A stretch of 64,000 bases of DNA from Ectopseudomonas alcaliphila. Its GTDB lineage: Bacteria > Pseudomonadota > Gammaproteobacteria > Pseudomonadales > Pseudomonadaceae. Of the stretch, positions 37,753-44,355 are shown piece after piece (within the stretch, counting starts at the first letter, position 1; each line of letters starts with the position of its first letter). The notes under the pieces were generated by a model. That model did no database searches. It was not told the DNA's origin and worked only from the letters and a program-made list of their open reading frames with translations. Made by a program: the position numbers and the translations under genes. Location of the stretch: assembly GCF_900101755.1 (NCBI RefSeq), contig NZ_FNAE01000001.1, forward strand, positions 868,001 to 932,000. Reading direction: 5' to 3'.

Positions 37753-39606
37753 ATGACCAGAAGAACAGCGACCTTGAAACGGATATTCGCCGTCCTTGCC
37801 CTGAGCCTCAGCCTTCCCCTGCATGCCGCCACGGCCGAGCAACTGGCCAACGATCCCTACTGGATCGCCCTTGGCCACTATGAAACCGGCAAGCTCGGCG
37901 GCTGGCGCAGCTATGTCGACGACGACGATTTCTTCCTCGCCGAAGGGGGCGAAAGCGACCCGGCCGCCGAACTGCAGGCGACCCTGAAAGCGCTTTACCA
38001 ACCCGCCGAACAGGGCGACCGCCACCCACAATGTATCTACCCGGCGCGCACCCGCTGGCTCAAAGCGCAACTGCAGCTCGACGACCTGCCCAGCCCGGAC
38101 TGCGCCGAATACCGAAACTGGATCGCCGACGTCAATCCGCACAGCACGGTGCTGGTGTTTCCCGCGGCCTACCTGAACAGCCCCTCGTCGATGTTCGGCC
38201 ATACCCTGTTGCGCATCGACCAGCCCGACATCGACAGCCACAACACCGCGCTGCTGAGCTATGCGCTGAACTTCGGCGCCTTCATCGAAGGTGACGACAA
38301 CAGCATCCTCTATGCCTGGCGCGGCCTGATGGGCGGCTACCCCGGCCTGTTCGCTCTGGTGCCCTACCGCGACAAGCTCAGCGAGTACAACCGCCTGGAA
38401 AACCGCGACCTGTGGGAATACCGCCTGAACCTGACGCCGGAAGAGACCGCGCGCATGGTCGAGCATGTCTGGGAACTCAAGCAGATCCGCTTCGACTACT
38501 TCTTCTTCGACGAGAACTGCTCCTACCGATTGCTGGAGCTGCTGGAAATCGCCCGCCCCGGCATCGAACTGACCGAGCATTTCCCGCTTACCGCCATCCC
38601 CACCGACACCGTGCGTGCCGTGAAGGACGCCGGACTGATCGAGCGCATCGACTACCGCCCTTCGCGCGAACGTGAGCTGCTGGCGCGCGCGGAGCCGTTG
38701 CAGGCCGACGAAGAGGCCTGGGTCTTGCGCCTGAACCAGGACCCGGCGCGACTCGAGGATGCCGACTTCCTTGCCCTGCCGGCAGAACGTCGCGCGCTGA
38801 TCCAGGACGCCGCCTTCCGCCTGGTGCGTTACCACGCCAACGATGAAGGACGCAGCAGCAACGCCCAGCGCAGCTTCCAGTTGCTCGGCGCGATCAACCG
38901 CAACCCGCCGCCACCGCTGGAGGTCGAGCGCCCGCCGTTGCCCGAGGAAGGCCACCAATCGCGCACCTGGCAACTGGCCGGCGGCAGCCGCGATGATCGC
39001 GCCTTCGCCGAATACGGCCTGCGCATGGCCTACCACGATCTGAACGACAACCTCGACGGTTTCCCGCTCGGCGCACAGATCGAGATTCTTCAGCTCAAGC
39101 TTCGCCAGTACGAGAACAATCACTGGCAACTGCAGCGCCTGGACCTGGCCAACATCCGCTCGCTGACACCGCGCAATGCCCTGCTGCAACCGCTTTCCTG
39201 GCAGATCGGCGGCGGCCTGGAACGCGTGCTCGGCGAAGATGGCGACACCCCGCTGGTCGGCCATATCAGCGGCGGCGCCGGTGCCACCTGGCAGTTGCAC
39301 CACGACCTGCTCGGCTTCGCCCTCGGCACCGCGCGCCTGGAATACAACGAGGATTTCGCTGCCGTGGTCTCCCCCGCAGCGGGCTTCAATAGCGGTCTGC
39401 TATGGCGCAACCCGCTGGGCAACCTGACGTTGGAGGCGGCCGGCGATTACTTTCACAACGGCGAAGTGCGCCGACGGCTGTCGCTCAACCAGCAATGGGA
39501 AGTCTCGCGCAACCTCGGCCTGCGCCTGAACGCGCAGCGCGAGTTCAGCCAGCTCGCCAGCCCGGTCAATGAGGTGAAGCTGGAGCTGCGCTGGTATCAC
39601 TACTGA
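37753..39606 (+). CDS. DUF4105 (Lnb N-terminal periplasmic domain) envelope protein
   Basis: A 617-residue exported protein. The ATG at 37753 gives a signal peptide (MTRRTATLKRIFAVLALSLS..., cut near LHAATA). The DUF4105/Lnb-N domain (about 120-310) carries SPSSMFGHTLLRID and FFFDENCSYRLLELL, with the conserved His and Cys of this NlpC/P60-like circularly permuted fold. The C-terminal region (about 400-617) consists of alternating polar/nonpolar strands ending in LELRWYHY, suggesting an outer-membrane beta-barrel. Function is unknown; amidase or lipoprotein-related activity has been proposed for the N-domain family. Confidence 0.8.
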   Translation: MTRRTATLKRIFAVLALSLSLPLHAATAEQLANDPYWIALGHYETGKLGGWRSYVDDDDFFLAEGGESDPAAELQATLKALYQPAEQGDRHPQCIYPARTRWLKAQLQLDDLPSPDCAEYRNWIADVNPHSTVLVFPAAYLNSPSSMFGHTLLRIDQPDIDSHNTALLSYALNFGAFIEGDDNSILYAWRGLMGGYPGLFALVPYRDKLSEYNRLENRDLWEYRLNLTPEETARMVEHVWELKQIRFDYFFFDENCSYRLLELLEIARPGIELTEHFPLTAIPTDTVRAVKDAGLIERIDYRPSRERELLARAEPLQADEEAWVLRLNQDPARLEDADFLALPAERRALIQDAAFRLVRYHANDEGRSSNAQRSFQLLGAINRNPPPPLEVERPPLPEEGHQSRTWQLAGGSRDDRAFAEYGLRMAYHDLNDNLDGFPLGAQIEILQLKLRQYENNHWQLQRLDLANIRSLTPRNALLQPLSWQIGGGLERVLGEDGDTPLVGHISGGAGATWQLHHDLLGFALGTARLEYNEDFAAVVSPAAGFNSGLLWRNPLGNLTLEAAGDYFHNGEVRRRLSLNQQWEVSRNLGLRLNAQREFSQLASPVNEVKLELRWYHY

Positions 39607-39621
39607 TCGGAACAGCACTAG

Positions 39622-39643
39622 CAGGCTGTTGAAAAACTACCTG
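39622..39643. repeat. Partial copy of the interspersed repeat
   Basis: Twenty-two bases starting CAGGCTGTTGAAAAACTACC are identical to the left end of the element at 10617-10786, then the match stops. Confidence 0.8.
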
Positions 39644-39677
39644 CTAGCGGCGTCTCGCCAGCCCCGATAGAGGCTGC

Positions 39678-40253
39678 TCACTCAAGCCTCACGCTCGGCT
39701 CGTTCAACAAGCATTCGCGCACCTGCATCAGGGCGAAGCCCAGCAGGTTGAGGCCACGCCAGGTCGCCGGGGTATGGGCATTCGAGTCGCCCTCCACCAG
39801 GCCGATACCCCAGACAGGATCGACAGGGCTGGCCTCGACCAGCACACGAGGCGCGGTGCCCAGCAGGTAACGCGCCAGCTCGGGGTTTTGAGAAAACTTG
39901 CCGAGATTGCCTTCGAAGACGATAGCTTGGCGACTCTCACGCCAGATCGCCTCGTCGAAGCCACGAATCTCCCGGCCAATCGCCTTGACCTCATTCGGCG
40001 TATGCACTGCCAGAATGCGCTCCAGCGCCTCGGCATCACCGAACAGCCGGGCCTTGCCGGCCATCATGTAATGCTCGGCCGTCGCGTACTGGAAGCCCCC
40101 AAGCGTAAAAGCCGAGGGGTACCACTGGCTCAGGCAACTCTTGCCGATCGGTGACCCTGCCGCACGGCTGTGCCCCCAGAAATACAGATAGTCGAAACTA
40201 TCGCCAGCGGTGCAGGCCTGCTGCAGTTGCTCGACGGTGATGGGCATGTTCAT
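39678..40253 (-). CDS. NADAR-family N-glycosidase/ADP-ribose hydrolase
   Basis: A 191-residue NADAR (YbiA-like) protein. The ATG at 40253 (MNMPITVEQLQQA) has AAGGA six bases upstream; an ATG six bases earlier lacks spacing. Family motifs: YLYFWGH, FQYATAEHYMMAGKARLFGD, PNEVKAIGREIRGFDEAIW, KFSQNPELARYLL and LVEASPVDPVWGIGL. Family members hydrolyse N-glycosidic bonds in riboflavin intermediates, and some remove ADP-ribose from guanine in DNA. It lies 58 bases downstream of rtcR on the same strand, so it may be transcribed with the RNA-repair regulator. Confidence 0.88.
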   Translation of the reverse strand: MNMPITVEQLQQACTAGDSFDYLYFWGHSRAAGSPIGKSCLSQWYPSAFTLGGFQYATAEHYMMAGKARLFGDAEALERILAVHTPNEVKAIGREIRGFDEAIWRESRQAIVFEGNLGKFSQNPELARYLLGTAPRVLVEASPVDPVWGIGLVEGDSNAHTPATWRGLNLLGFALMQVRECLLNEPSVRLE

Positions 40254-40311
40254 AAGCATTCCTTGCAAGGGTTGAATCAGGCGCACAGCATACCGGAGCA
40301 AAACACGGCCA

Positions 40312-41916
40312 TCAGTTGCTGTGCAGATCCTTCCACTCCAGACCGAAGCGCGCCAGATACTTGCGCAGGCGATCCGCGTCGTTGGTCTGCGCCTTGGACA
40401 GTCGCGACACCTGATACAAGCGGCGCCCGGCGTCGGACAGGCTACCGGCCTGACGACACACTCCCAGCACAGCCTGCAATTGCAGACGGTCGAACAGATC
40501 CAAGCCGTCCGCTGCTTCGCCCAGCAATGCACTCAGCCCATCGTCCTCGCCCACCTGCCCCCAGGCTCTGCGCAGACGCTCGATCTCCTCACGCACCTGT
40601 TCTTCATCGATACGCCCGCTGTCGGCCAGGGTCGCCATGCGCGTGATCGAGGCGGACAACTCACGGAAGTTGCCCTGCCAGGCAGCCTCGCTGGAACTGG
40701 CGAAGGCCAGATAGAGCCGCCGCGCCTCCAGGTTGAAGCGCACCATCCGCCCCTGTTCGCGGGCGTGGCGCTCCAGCTCGAAATCGATGTTCGGCTCGAT
40801 GTCCTCGCGCCGCCCAGCCAGGCCCGGCAATTCGAATGTCCACAGGTTGATACGGGCGTAAAGGTCTTCGCGAAACAGCCCTTCGGCCACCCGCGTGCGC
40901 AGATCCCGATGAGTACCGGCGATCAGCAGGAAATCGCTGCTCACCTCCTTGTCCGATCCCATGGGGAAGAAGCGCTTTTCCTCGATGGCCTTGAGTAGCA
41001 TGGCCTGCTCGTCCAGGCCCAGCTCACCGATCTCGTCGAGAAACAGCATGCCGCCATCAGCGGAACGCAGCAGGCCGTCGCGGGCATTCTGCGCGCCGGT
41101 GAAGGCGCCCTTGATATGGCCGAACAGCGCCGACATCGCGCCATCGCCGCGCAAGGTGGCGCAGTTGACCTCGACGAAGCGACCATCGACCAAGTGGCGG
41201 CTGCGCTTGAGTTCGTACACGCGCCGGGCCAGGAATGACTTGCCCGCGCCGGTCGGGCCGATCAGCAGCATGGGCGCCGAGGAGCGCACGGCGACTCGCT
41301 CGATCTGCTCGATGGAGCGGTTGAAGGCGGCATTGCGTGTGGCGATGCCCGACTTGAGGAAGGCCAGCCCCTCCAGACGCGTGTTCTGAAAGCGTGAGGC
41401 GATACGGTCATAGCGCGACAGATCCAGGTCGATCAGCGTGTAGGTGCCTGTGACCGGATCGACCTCGGCGCGCCTGCGCGTGGGTGAGGTTTGTATCAAC
41501 CGTGCCGGCAGGTAGCGCGCCTCGGTCAGCAGGAACCAGCAGATCTGCGCGACGTGCGTACCGGTAGTGATATGCACGAGATAGTCCTCGTGTTCGGTAT
41601 CGAAGGCATAGGCACTGGTGAAGTCGTGCAGCGCGCCATAGACCTCCTCGAAATCCCAAGGGTTGCGCAGCTGCATCGACTGCAGACGTACCTCGGTTTC
41701 CGGGGAGATCTGCGCAATATCCGCAGCAATGCGCTCGGCCAGACTGATATCACGCGCATCGGTGCCGTGAATCAGCTCCAGCCGGTCGATCAGCAGATCC
41801 GGCTGCTGGCACAGGCCGATGCTCGGCCGCCATTTGTTCCAGCGATTGGCACCCTTGCCGACCCGATCCAGGGTGGTGCCGATAAAGCCGATGGCGACGG
41901 TACGCTTGCGAATCAT
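40312..41916 (-). CDS. rtcR: RtcR, sigma-54-dependent activator of the RNA-repair operon
   Basis: A 534-residue bacterial enhancer-binding protein. The N-terminal CARF-like RtcR domain (about 1-185) begins TVAIGFIGTTLDRVG; in enteric bacteria this part senses RNA-derived ligands such as damaged tRNA ends. The AAA+ domain has Walker A GPTGAGKS (220-227), GAFTGA (270-275, sigma-54 contact) and LFLDEIGELG. The C-terminal helices form the DNA-binding part. ATG at 41916 follows GAGG. It is divergent from rsr, and the intervening region holds likely activator sites, an IHF site and a sigma-54 promoter. Confidence 0.96.
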   Translation of the reverse strand: MIRKRTVAIGFIGTTLDRVGKGANRWNKWRPSIGLCQQPDLLIDRLELIHGTDARDISLAERIAADIAQISPETEVRLQSMQLRNPWDFEEVYGALHDFTSAYAFDTEHEDYLVHITTGTHVAQICWFLLTEARYLPARLIQTSPTRRRAEVDPVTGTYTLIDLDLSRYDRIASRFQNTRLEGLAFLKSGIATRNAAFNRSIEQIERVAVRSSAPMLLIGPTGAGKSFLARRVYELKRSRHLVDGRFVEVNCATLRGDGAMSALFGHIKGAFTGAQNARDGLLRSADGGMLFLDEIGELGLDEQAMLLKAIEEKRFFPMGSDKEVSSDFLLIAGTHRDLRTRVAEGLFREDLYARINLWTFELPGLAGRREDIEPNIDFELERHAREQGRMVRFNLEARRLYLAFASSSEAAWQGNFRELSASITRMATLADSGRIDEEQVREEIERLRRAWGQVGEDDGLSALLGEAADGLDLFDRLQLQAVLGVCRQAGSLSDAGRRLYQVSRLSKAQTNDADRLRKYLARFGLEWKDLHSN

Positions 41917-41944
41917 GTTCAATCCTCGTAGACCCTCAAGCATT

Positions 41945-41988
41945 TTATCTAAAAAGATAAACTGCTATCCATATAGATATTAGATAGC
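41945..41988. promoter_or_regulatory. Palindromic upstream activator sites, candidate RtcR operators
   Basis: A perfect palindrome TTATCT-AAAA-AGATAA (41945-41960) is followed by a six-base inverted repeat GCTATC...GATAGC (41964-41988) with an internal TATC/GATA pair. They lie about 105-150 bases upstream of the sigma-54 promoter, the usual enhancer distance. Confidence 0.6.
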
Positions 41989-42048
41989 TGAAACCGACCA
42001 GCTCAAGATCCAGCAAAAAACATATCGAACAAAAATAAAAAACTTTCA

Positions 42049-42061
42049 AATCAATAACTTA
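42049..42061 (+). promoter_or_regulatory. IHF binding site
   Basis: AATCAATAACTTA matches the IHF consensus WATCAANNNNTTR at every defined position. It is located between the putative RtcR sites and the -24/-12 promoter, where DNA bending would help activator contact. Confidence 0.65.
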
Positions 42062-42090
42062 AATAAAAATAGAAACTTGAAAGATAAACC

Positions 42091-42106
42091 TGGCACAGCC
42101 GCTGCA
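42091..42106 (+). promoter_or_regulatory. Sigma-54 (-24/-12) promoter of the rsr-yrl-rtcBA operon
   Basis: TGGCACAGCCGCTGCA matches the sigma-54 consensus TGGCACGNNNNTTGCA with the invariant GG and GC correctly spaced. It lies 41 bases before the rsr start codon. Confidence 0.85.
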
Positions 42107-42146
42107 ATAGTCCTGGCAACAACGGACAACACAGCGAGACGCCAAG

Positions 42147-43697
42147 ATGGCCAACTTCAACCTGTTCAACACCCGCCAAGCCCAGCTGCCGGCCAGCGAC
42201 ACGCTGAACAACCAGCAGGCGCCGGCTTATGCCTACAAGCCCAAGCACAAGCTGGCCCAGTTGGCGGTCACCGGTTGCCTGAACCAGACCTTCTACGCCG
42301 ATGCGCAAACCCAGTTGGCCGAAGTGCTCAAGCTGGTCGGCGAGCTGGACGCCCGCTATGTGGCCAAGGCCGCGCTCTATGCCCGTAAGAAGGGCCACAT
42401 GAAGGACATGCCGGCCCTGCTGCTGGCGGCCCTGGCCGCACAACGCTCGAGCCTGGTGCAGGCCTTGTTCGAGCAGGTGGTGGATAACGGCAAGATGCTG
42501 CGCACCTTCGTGCAGATCCTGCGTAGCGGCGTGACCGGACGCAAGTCGCTCGGTTCGCAGCCCAAGCGTCTGGTGCAGAACTGGCTGAACACCGCCAGTG
42601 AACGCCAACTGCTGCAGGCCGCAGTCGGCAACCAGCCGTCGCTGGCTGACGTGGTGAAGATGGTTCACCCCAAGCCGAGCGAAGCCTGGCGTGAAGCTTT
42701 CTTCGCCTGGTTGATCGGCAAGCCGACCGATGCTGCTGCCCTGCCGCCGCTGACCCGCGCCCTGCTGGCGTTTCGCAGCGGCGCGAGCAGCGAGTTGCCG
42801 GACGTGCCGTTCCAGCTGCTCGGCAACGAGACGCTGAGCGCGGAGCAATGGGCCGAACTGGCTGGTCGCATGGGTTGGCAGGCGCTGCGCATGAACCTCA
42901 ATACCCTGGTGCGCCATGGCGCATTTGCGGTCGAGGGCTGTGCCGAAATGGTGGCGCGGCGTCTGGCCAATGGCGAGGCAATCGGCAAGGCGCGGGTCTA
43001 CCCGTACCAGTTGCTGGCGGCGTACCGCATGACCGGCGACGGCGTGCCAACGACGGTGCGCGAGGCGCTGCAGGATGCTCTGGAGCTGTCGCTGAGCAAT
43101 GTACCGGCGCTGAGCGGCCAGGTGGTGGTATGCCCGGATGTGTCCGGCTCGATGTCGAGCCCGGTGACCGGCTACCGCCAGGGCGCGACCACGGCGGTGC
43201 GCTGCATCGACGTGGCAGCACTGGTGGCCGCGGCGATCCTGCGCAAGCAGCCGCAAGCCCAGTTGCTGCCGTTCGAGAACAAGGTGGTGAAGGTGGCGCT
43301 GAACCCGCGTGACAGCGTGATGAGCAACGCTTCGAGGCTGGCGGCGATCTGCGGCGGCGGCACCAGTTGCTCCGCCCCGCTGAAGCAGTTGGCCGATGCC
43401 AAGGCGAAAGTGGATACGCTGATTCTGGTTTCCGACAACGAATCCTGGATCGACGCCCGCCGCCATGGCGCCACCGAGACGCTGCGGCAGTGGGAGCGAA
43501 TCAAGCAGCTCAACCCGCAAGCGCGGCTGATCTGCATCGACCTGCAACCCCATGGCACCACCCAGGCGCCGGATCGTGCGGACATCCTGAATGTCGGCGG
43601 CTTCAGCGACGCGGTGTTCGACGTGGTGGCACAGTTCGCCAGCGGCACCTTCGGCGCCGGCCACTGGGTCGACGCCATCGAGCAGATGGAGATATGA
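42147..43697 (+). CDS. rsr: Rsr, Ro60/TROVE-domain RNA-binding protein
   Basis: A 516-residue bacterial Ro60 orthologue. The TROVE HEAT-repeat ring (about 15-320) has YVAKAALYARKKGHMKDMP and MRLNLNTL-type repeats (RMNLNTLVRHG). The C-terminal von Willebrand A domain has an intact MIDAS, D331-x-S333-x-S335 in DVSGSMSS. Ro60 binds misfolded RNAs and Y RNAs; bacterial Y RNA tethers Rsr to nucleases such as PNPase or regulates access to its cavity. The gene is first in the operon behind a sigma-54 promoter and is followed directly by the Y-RNA-like array described below. Confidence 0.95.
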   Translation: MANFNLFNTRQAQLPASDTLNNQQAPAYAYKPKHKLAQLAVTGCLNQTFYADAQTQLAEVLKLVGELDARYVAKAALYARKKGHMKDMPALLLAALAAQRSSLVQALFEQVVDNGKMLRTFVQILRSGVTGRKSLGSQPKRLVQNWLNTASERQLLQAAVGNQPSLADVVKMVHPKPSEAWREAFFAWLIGKPTDAAALPPLTRALLAFRSGASSELPDVPFQLLGNETLSAEQWAELAGRMGWQALRMNLNTLVRHGAFAVEGCAEMVARRLANGEAIGKARVYPYQLLAAYRMTGDGVPTTVREALQDALELSLSNVPALSGQVVVCPDVSGSMSSPVTGYRQGATTAVRCIDVAALVAAAILRKQPQAQLLPFENKVVKVALNPRDSVMSNASRLAAICGGGTSCSAPLKQLADAKAKVDTLILVSDNESWIDARRHGATETLRQWERIKQLNPQARLICIDLQPHGTTQAPDRADILNVGGFSDAVFDVVAQFASGTFGAGHWVDAIEQMEI

Positions 43698-43701
43698 GAA
43701 C

Positions 43702-43727
43702 GCGCCCGACCAATTGGGGCCGGGCGC
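43702..43727 (+). other. GC-rich hairpin after rsr
   Basis: Seven-base-pair stem GCGCCCG / CGGGCGC with a 12-base loop, five bases beyond the rsr stop. There is no T tract, so it more likely protects or marks the rsr mRNA 3' end, or is a processing boundary before the Yrl array, than terminates. Confidence 0.6.
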
Positions 43728-43745
43728 ACAGATCAACGATTCGAG

Positions 43746-43805
43746 CGTATTCGAATGCTGCTGGGACTACATCTGAAGGCGTCCCTTCATCTCTTGTCGA
43801 CTACG
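43746..43805 (+). ncRNA. Yrl unit 1: minimal Y-RNA-like stem without tRNA module
   Basis: About 60 bases. The outer stem CGTATTCGA / TCGACTACG pairs with one mismatch; then come the shared motif CGAATGC, an inner stem GGGAC / GTCCC (43763-43767 with 43781-43785) and the conserved ACTAC just inside it. The 3' side has CTCTTGTCGA like the other units. The apical loop is only 13 bases, with no T-arm or D-arm. This looks like the Ro-binding part of a Y RNA alone, either minimal or degenerate. Confidence 0.6.
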
Positions 43806-43811
43806 AGCGAA

Positions 43812-43899
43812 GGCACGAATGCCAGTGGCTGTACATCGGTTATGCCGGTTTCGATACCGGCCCGTGGCAACACGGAACAGTCACTTATCTTGTCGTGCC
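43812..43899 (+). ncRNA. Yrl unit 2: Y-RNA-like with partial tRNA mimic (no D-arm)
   Basis: About 88 bases. Outer stem GGCACGA / TCGTGCC, perfect. Inner Ro-type stem AGTGGCTGT / ACAGTCACT (43824-43832 with 43877-43885) has one G-U pair. Inside are a T-arm-like hairpin GCCGG / CCGGC (43844-43861) and an acceptor-like stem CCGTG-GCAA-CACGG (43862-43875) capped by a GNRA tetraloop. The D-arm present in units 3-5 is missing. The 3' side shows the shared TCTTGTCG. Both helices are supported by compensatory differences from the other units. Confidence 0.75.
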
Positions 43900-43915
43900 A
43901 CCTGATTCACGGTTT

Positions 43916-44048
43916 TGCGACGAATGCCGGTGGAACTACACCCTTCCACGGTCGAGATGCGGGTTCGAATCCCGTCGGCTCCATCACTGGGGGGCCGTAG
44001 TTCAATGGCAGAACACGAAAATATGTTTCACCACTCTTTGTCGTCGCA
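43916..44048 (+). ncRNA. Yrl unit 3: Y RNA with full circularly permuted tRNA-like module
   Basis: About 133 bases. Outer stem TGCGACGA / TCGTCGCA; inner Ro-type stem GGTGGAAC / GTTTCACC (43929-43936 with 44025-44032). The module reads T-arm GCGGG-TTCGAAT-CCCGT (43959-43975), a seven-pair acceptor-like stem CGGCTCC / GGGGCCG-type (43976-43997) with an eight-base loop, then D-arm GTTC-AATGGCA-GAAC (44000-44014). T-arm before D-arm means the tRNA fold is permuted, as in enteric YrlA RNAs. A TCTTTTTC run follows the closing stem and could end or weaken transcription. Confidence 0.88.
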
Positions 44049-44058
44049 TCTTTTTCAG

Positions 44059-44164
44059 GCAGCGAATGCCTTGGGTACTACATTGTGTCGCGGGTTCGAG
44101 CCCCGTCAGCCGCAAGGCTGTAGCTCAGTCGGTAGAGCAAATGTGCCCATCACCTCGTCGCTGC
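44059..44164 (+). ncRNA. Yrl unit 4: Y RNA with permuted tRNA-like module, GCAA-capped
   Basis: About 106 bases. Outer stem GCAGCGA / TCGCTGC; inner stem TGGGTAC / GTGCCCA (44072-44078 with 44143-44149, one G-U), which differs from units 3 and 5 by covariation. Module: T-arm GCGGG-TTCGAGC-CCCGT (44090-44106), acceptor-like hairpin CAGCC-GCAA-GGCTG (44107-44120), D-arm GCTC-AGTCGGTA-GAGC (44123-44138). The first shared motif CGAATGCC and the 3' CGTCG are kept. Confidence 0.88.
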
Positions 44165-44166
44165 AC

Positions 44167-44190
44167 GGAGGCCCGCCTCCACCATTTTTA
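44167..44190 (+). terminator. Hairpin plus T run between Yrl units 4 and 5
   Basis: Stem GGAGG / CCTCC with loop CCCG (44167-44180), then ACCATTTTTATT. The four-base gap before the T run makes it a weak or partial terminator, or an RNA end signal inside the operon. Confidence 0.5.
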
Positions 44191-44197
44191 TTGACCC

Positions 44198-44310
44198 GGC
44201 GAATGCCGGTGGAACTACAGGACGTGAAGGTTGCGGGTTCAAATCCCGCCCCGGCAACGGGTAGCTCAACTGGATAGAGCGACGCGCATGTTTCACCAAC
44301 GATTGTCGCC
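44198..44310 (+). ncRNA. Yrl unit 5: Y RNA with permuted tRNA-like module, GCAA-capped
   Basis: About 113 bases. Outer stem GGCGA / TCGCC; inner Ro-type stem GGTGGAAC / GTTTCACC (44208-44215 with 44290-44297), identical to unit 3. Module: perfect T-arm GCGGG-TTCAAAT-CCCGC (44233-44249), acceptor-like hairpin CCCG-GCAA-CGGG (44250-44261), D-arm GCTC / GAGC (44264-44280) with loop AACTGGATA. It ends 45 bases before rtcB. Confidence 0.88.
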
Positions 44311-44323
44311 GCACTGCAAACAC

Positions 44324-44338
44324 GCTGGTCCGGCCAGC
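44324..44338 (+). other. Short hairpin before rtcB
   Basis: Stem GCTGG / CCAGC with loop TCCGG, 17 bases ahead of the rtcB start. It has no T tract and may separate the Yrl transcript from the rtcB message. Confidence 0.45.
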
Positions 44339-44355
44339 CCGATTACGAGTGAGTG

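Noticed and set aside
43367-44283. Several open frames crossing the rsr-rtcB gap
   Set aside because: They run through the paired Yrl RNA units and parts of rsr, have no ribosome-binding sites and contain tRNA-like sequence translated by chance.
43900-44285. Possible ordinary tRNA genes (GGTTCGAATCC and TAGCTCAG motifs)
   Set aside because: In every case the T-arm precedes the D-arm, no anticodon arm lies between them in the normal order, and the whole sits inside a Y-type stem; they are permuted mimics, not tRNAs.
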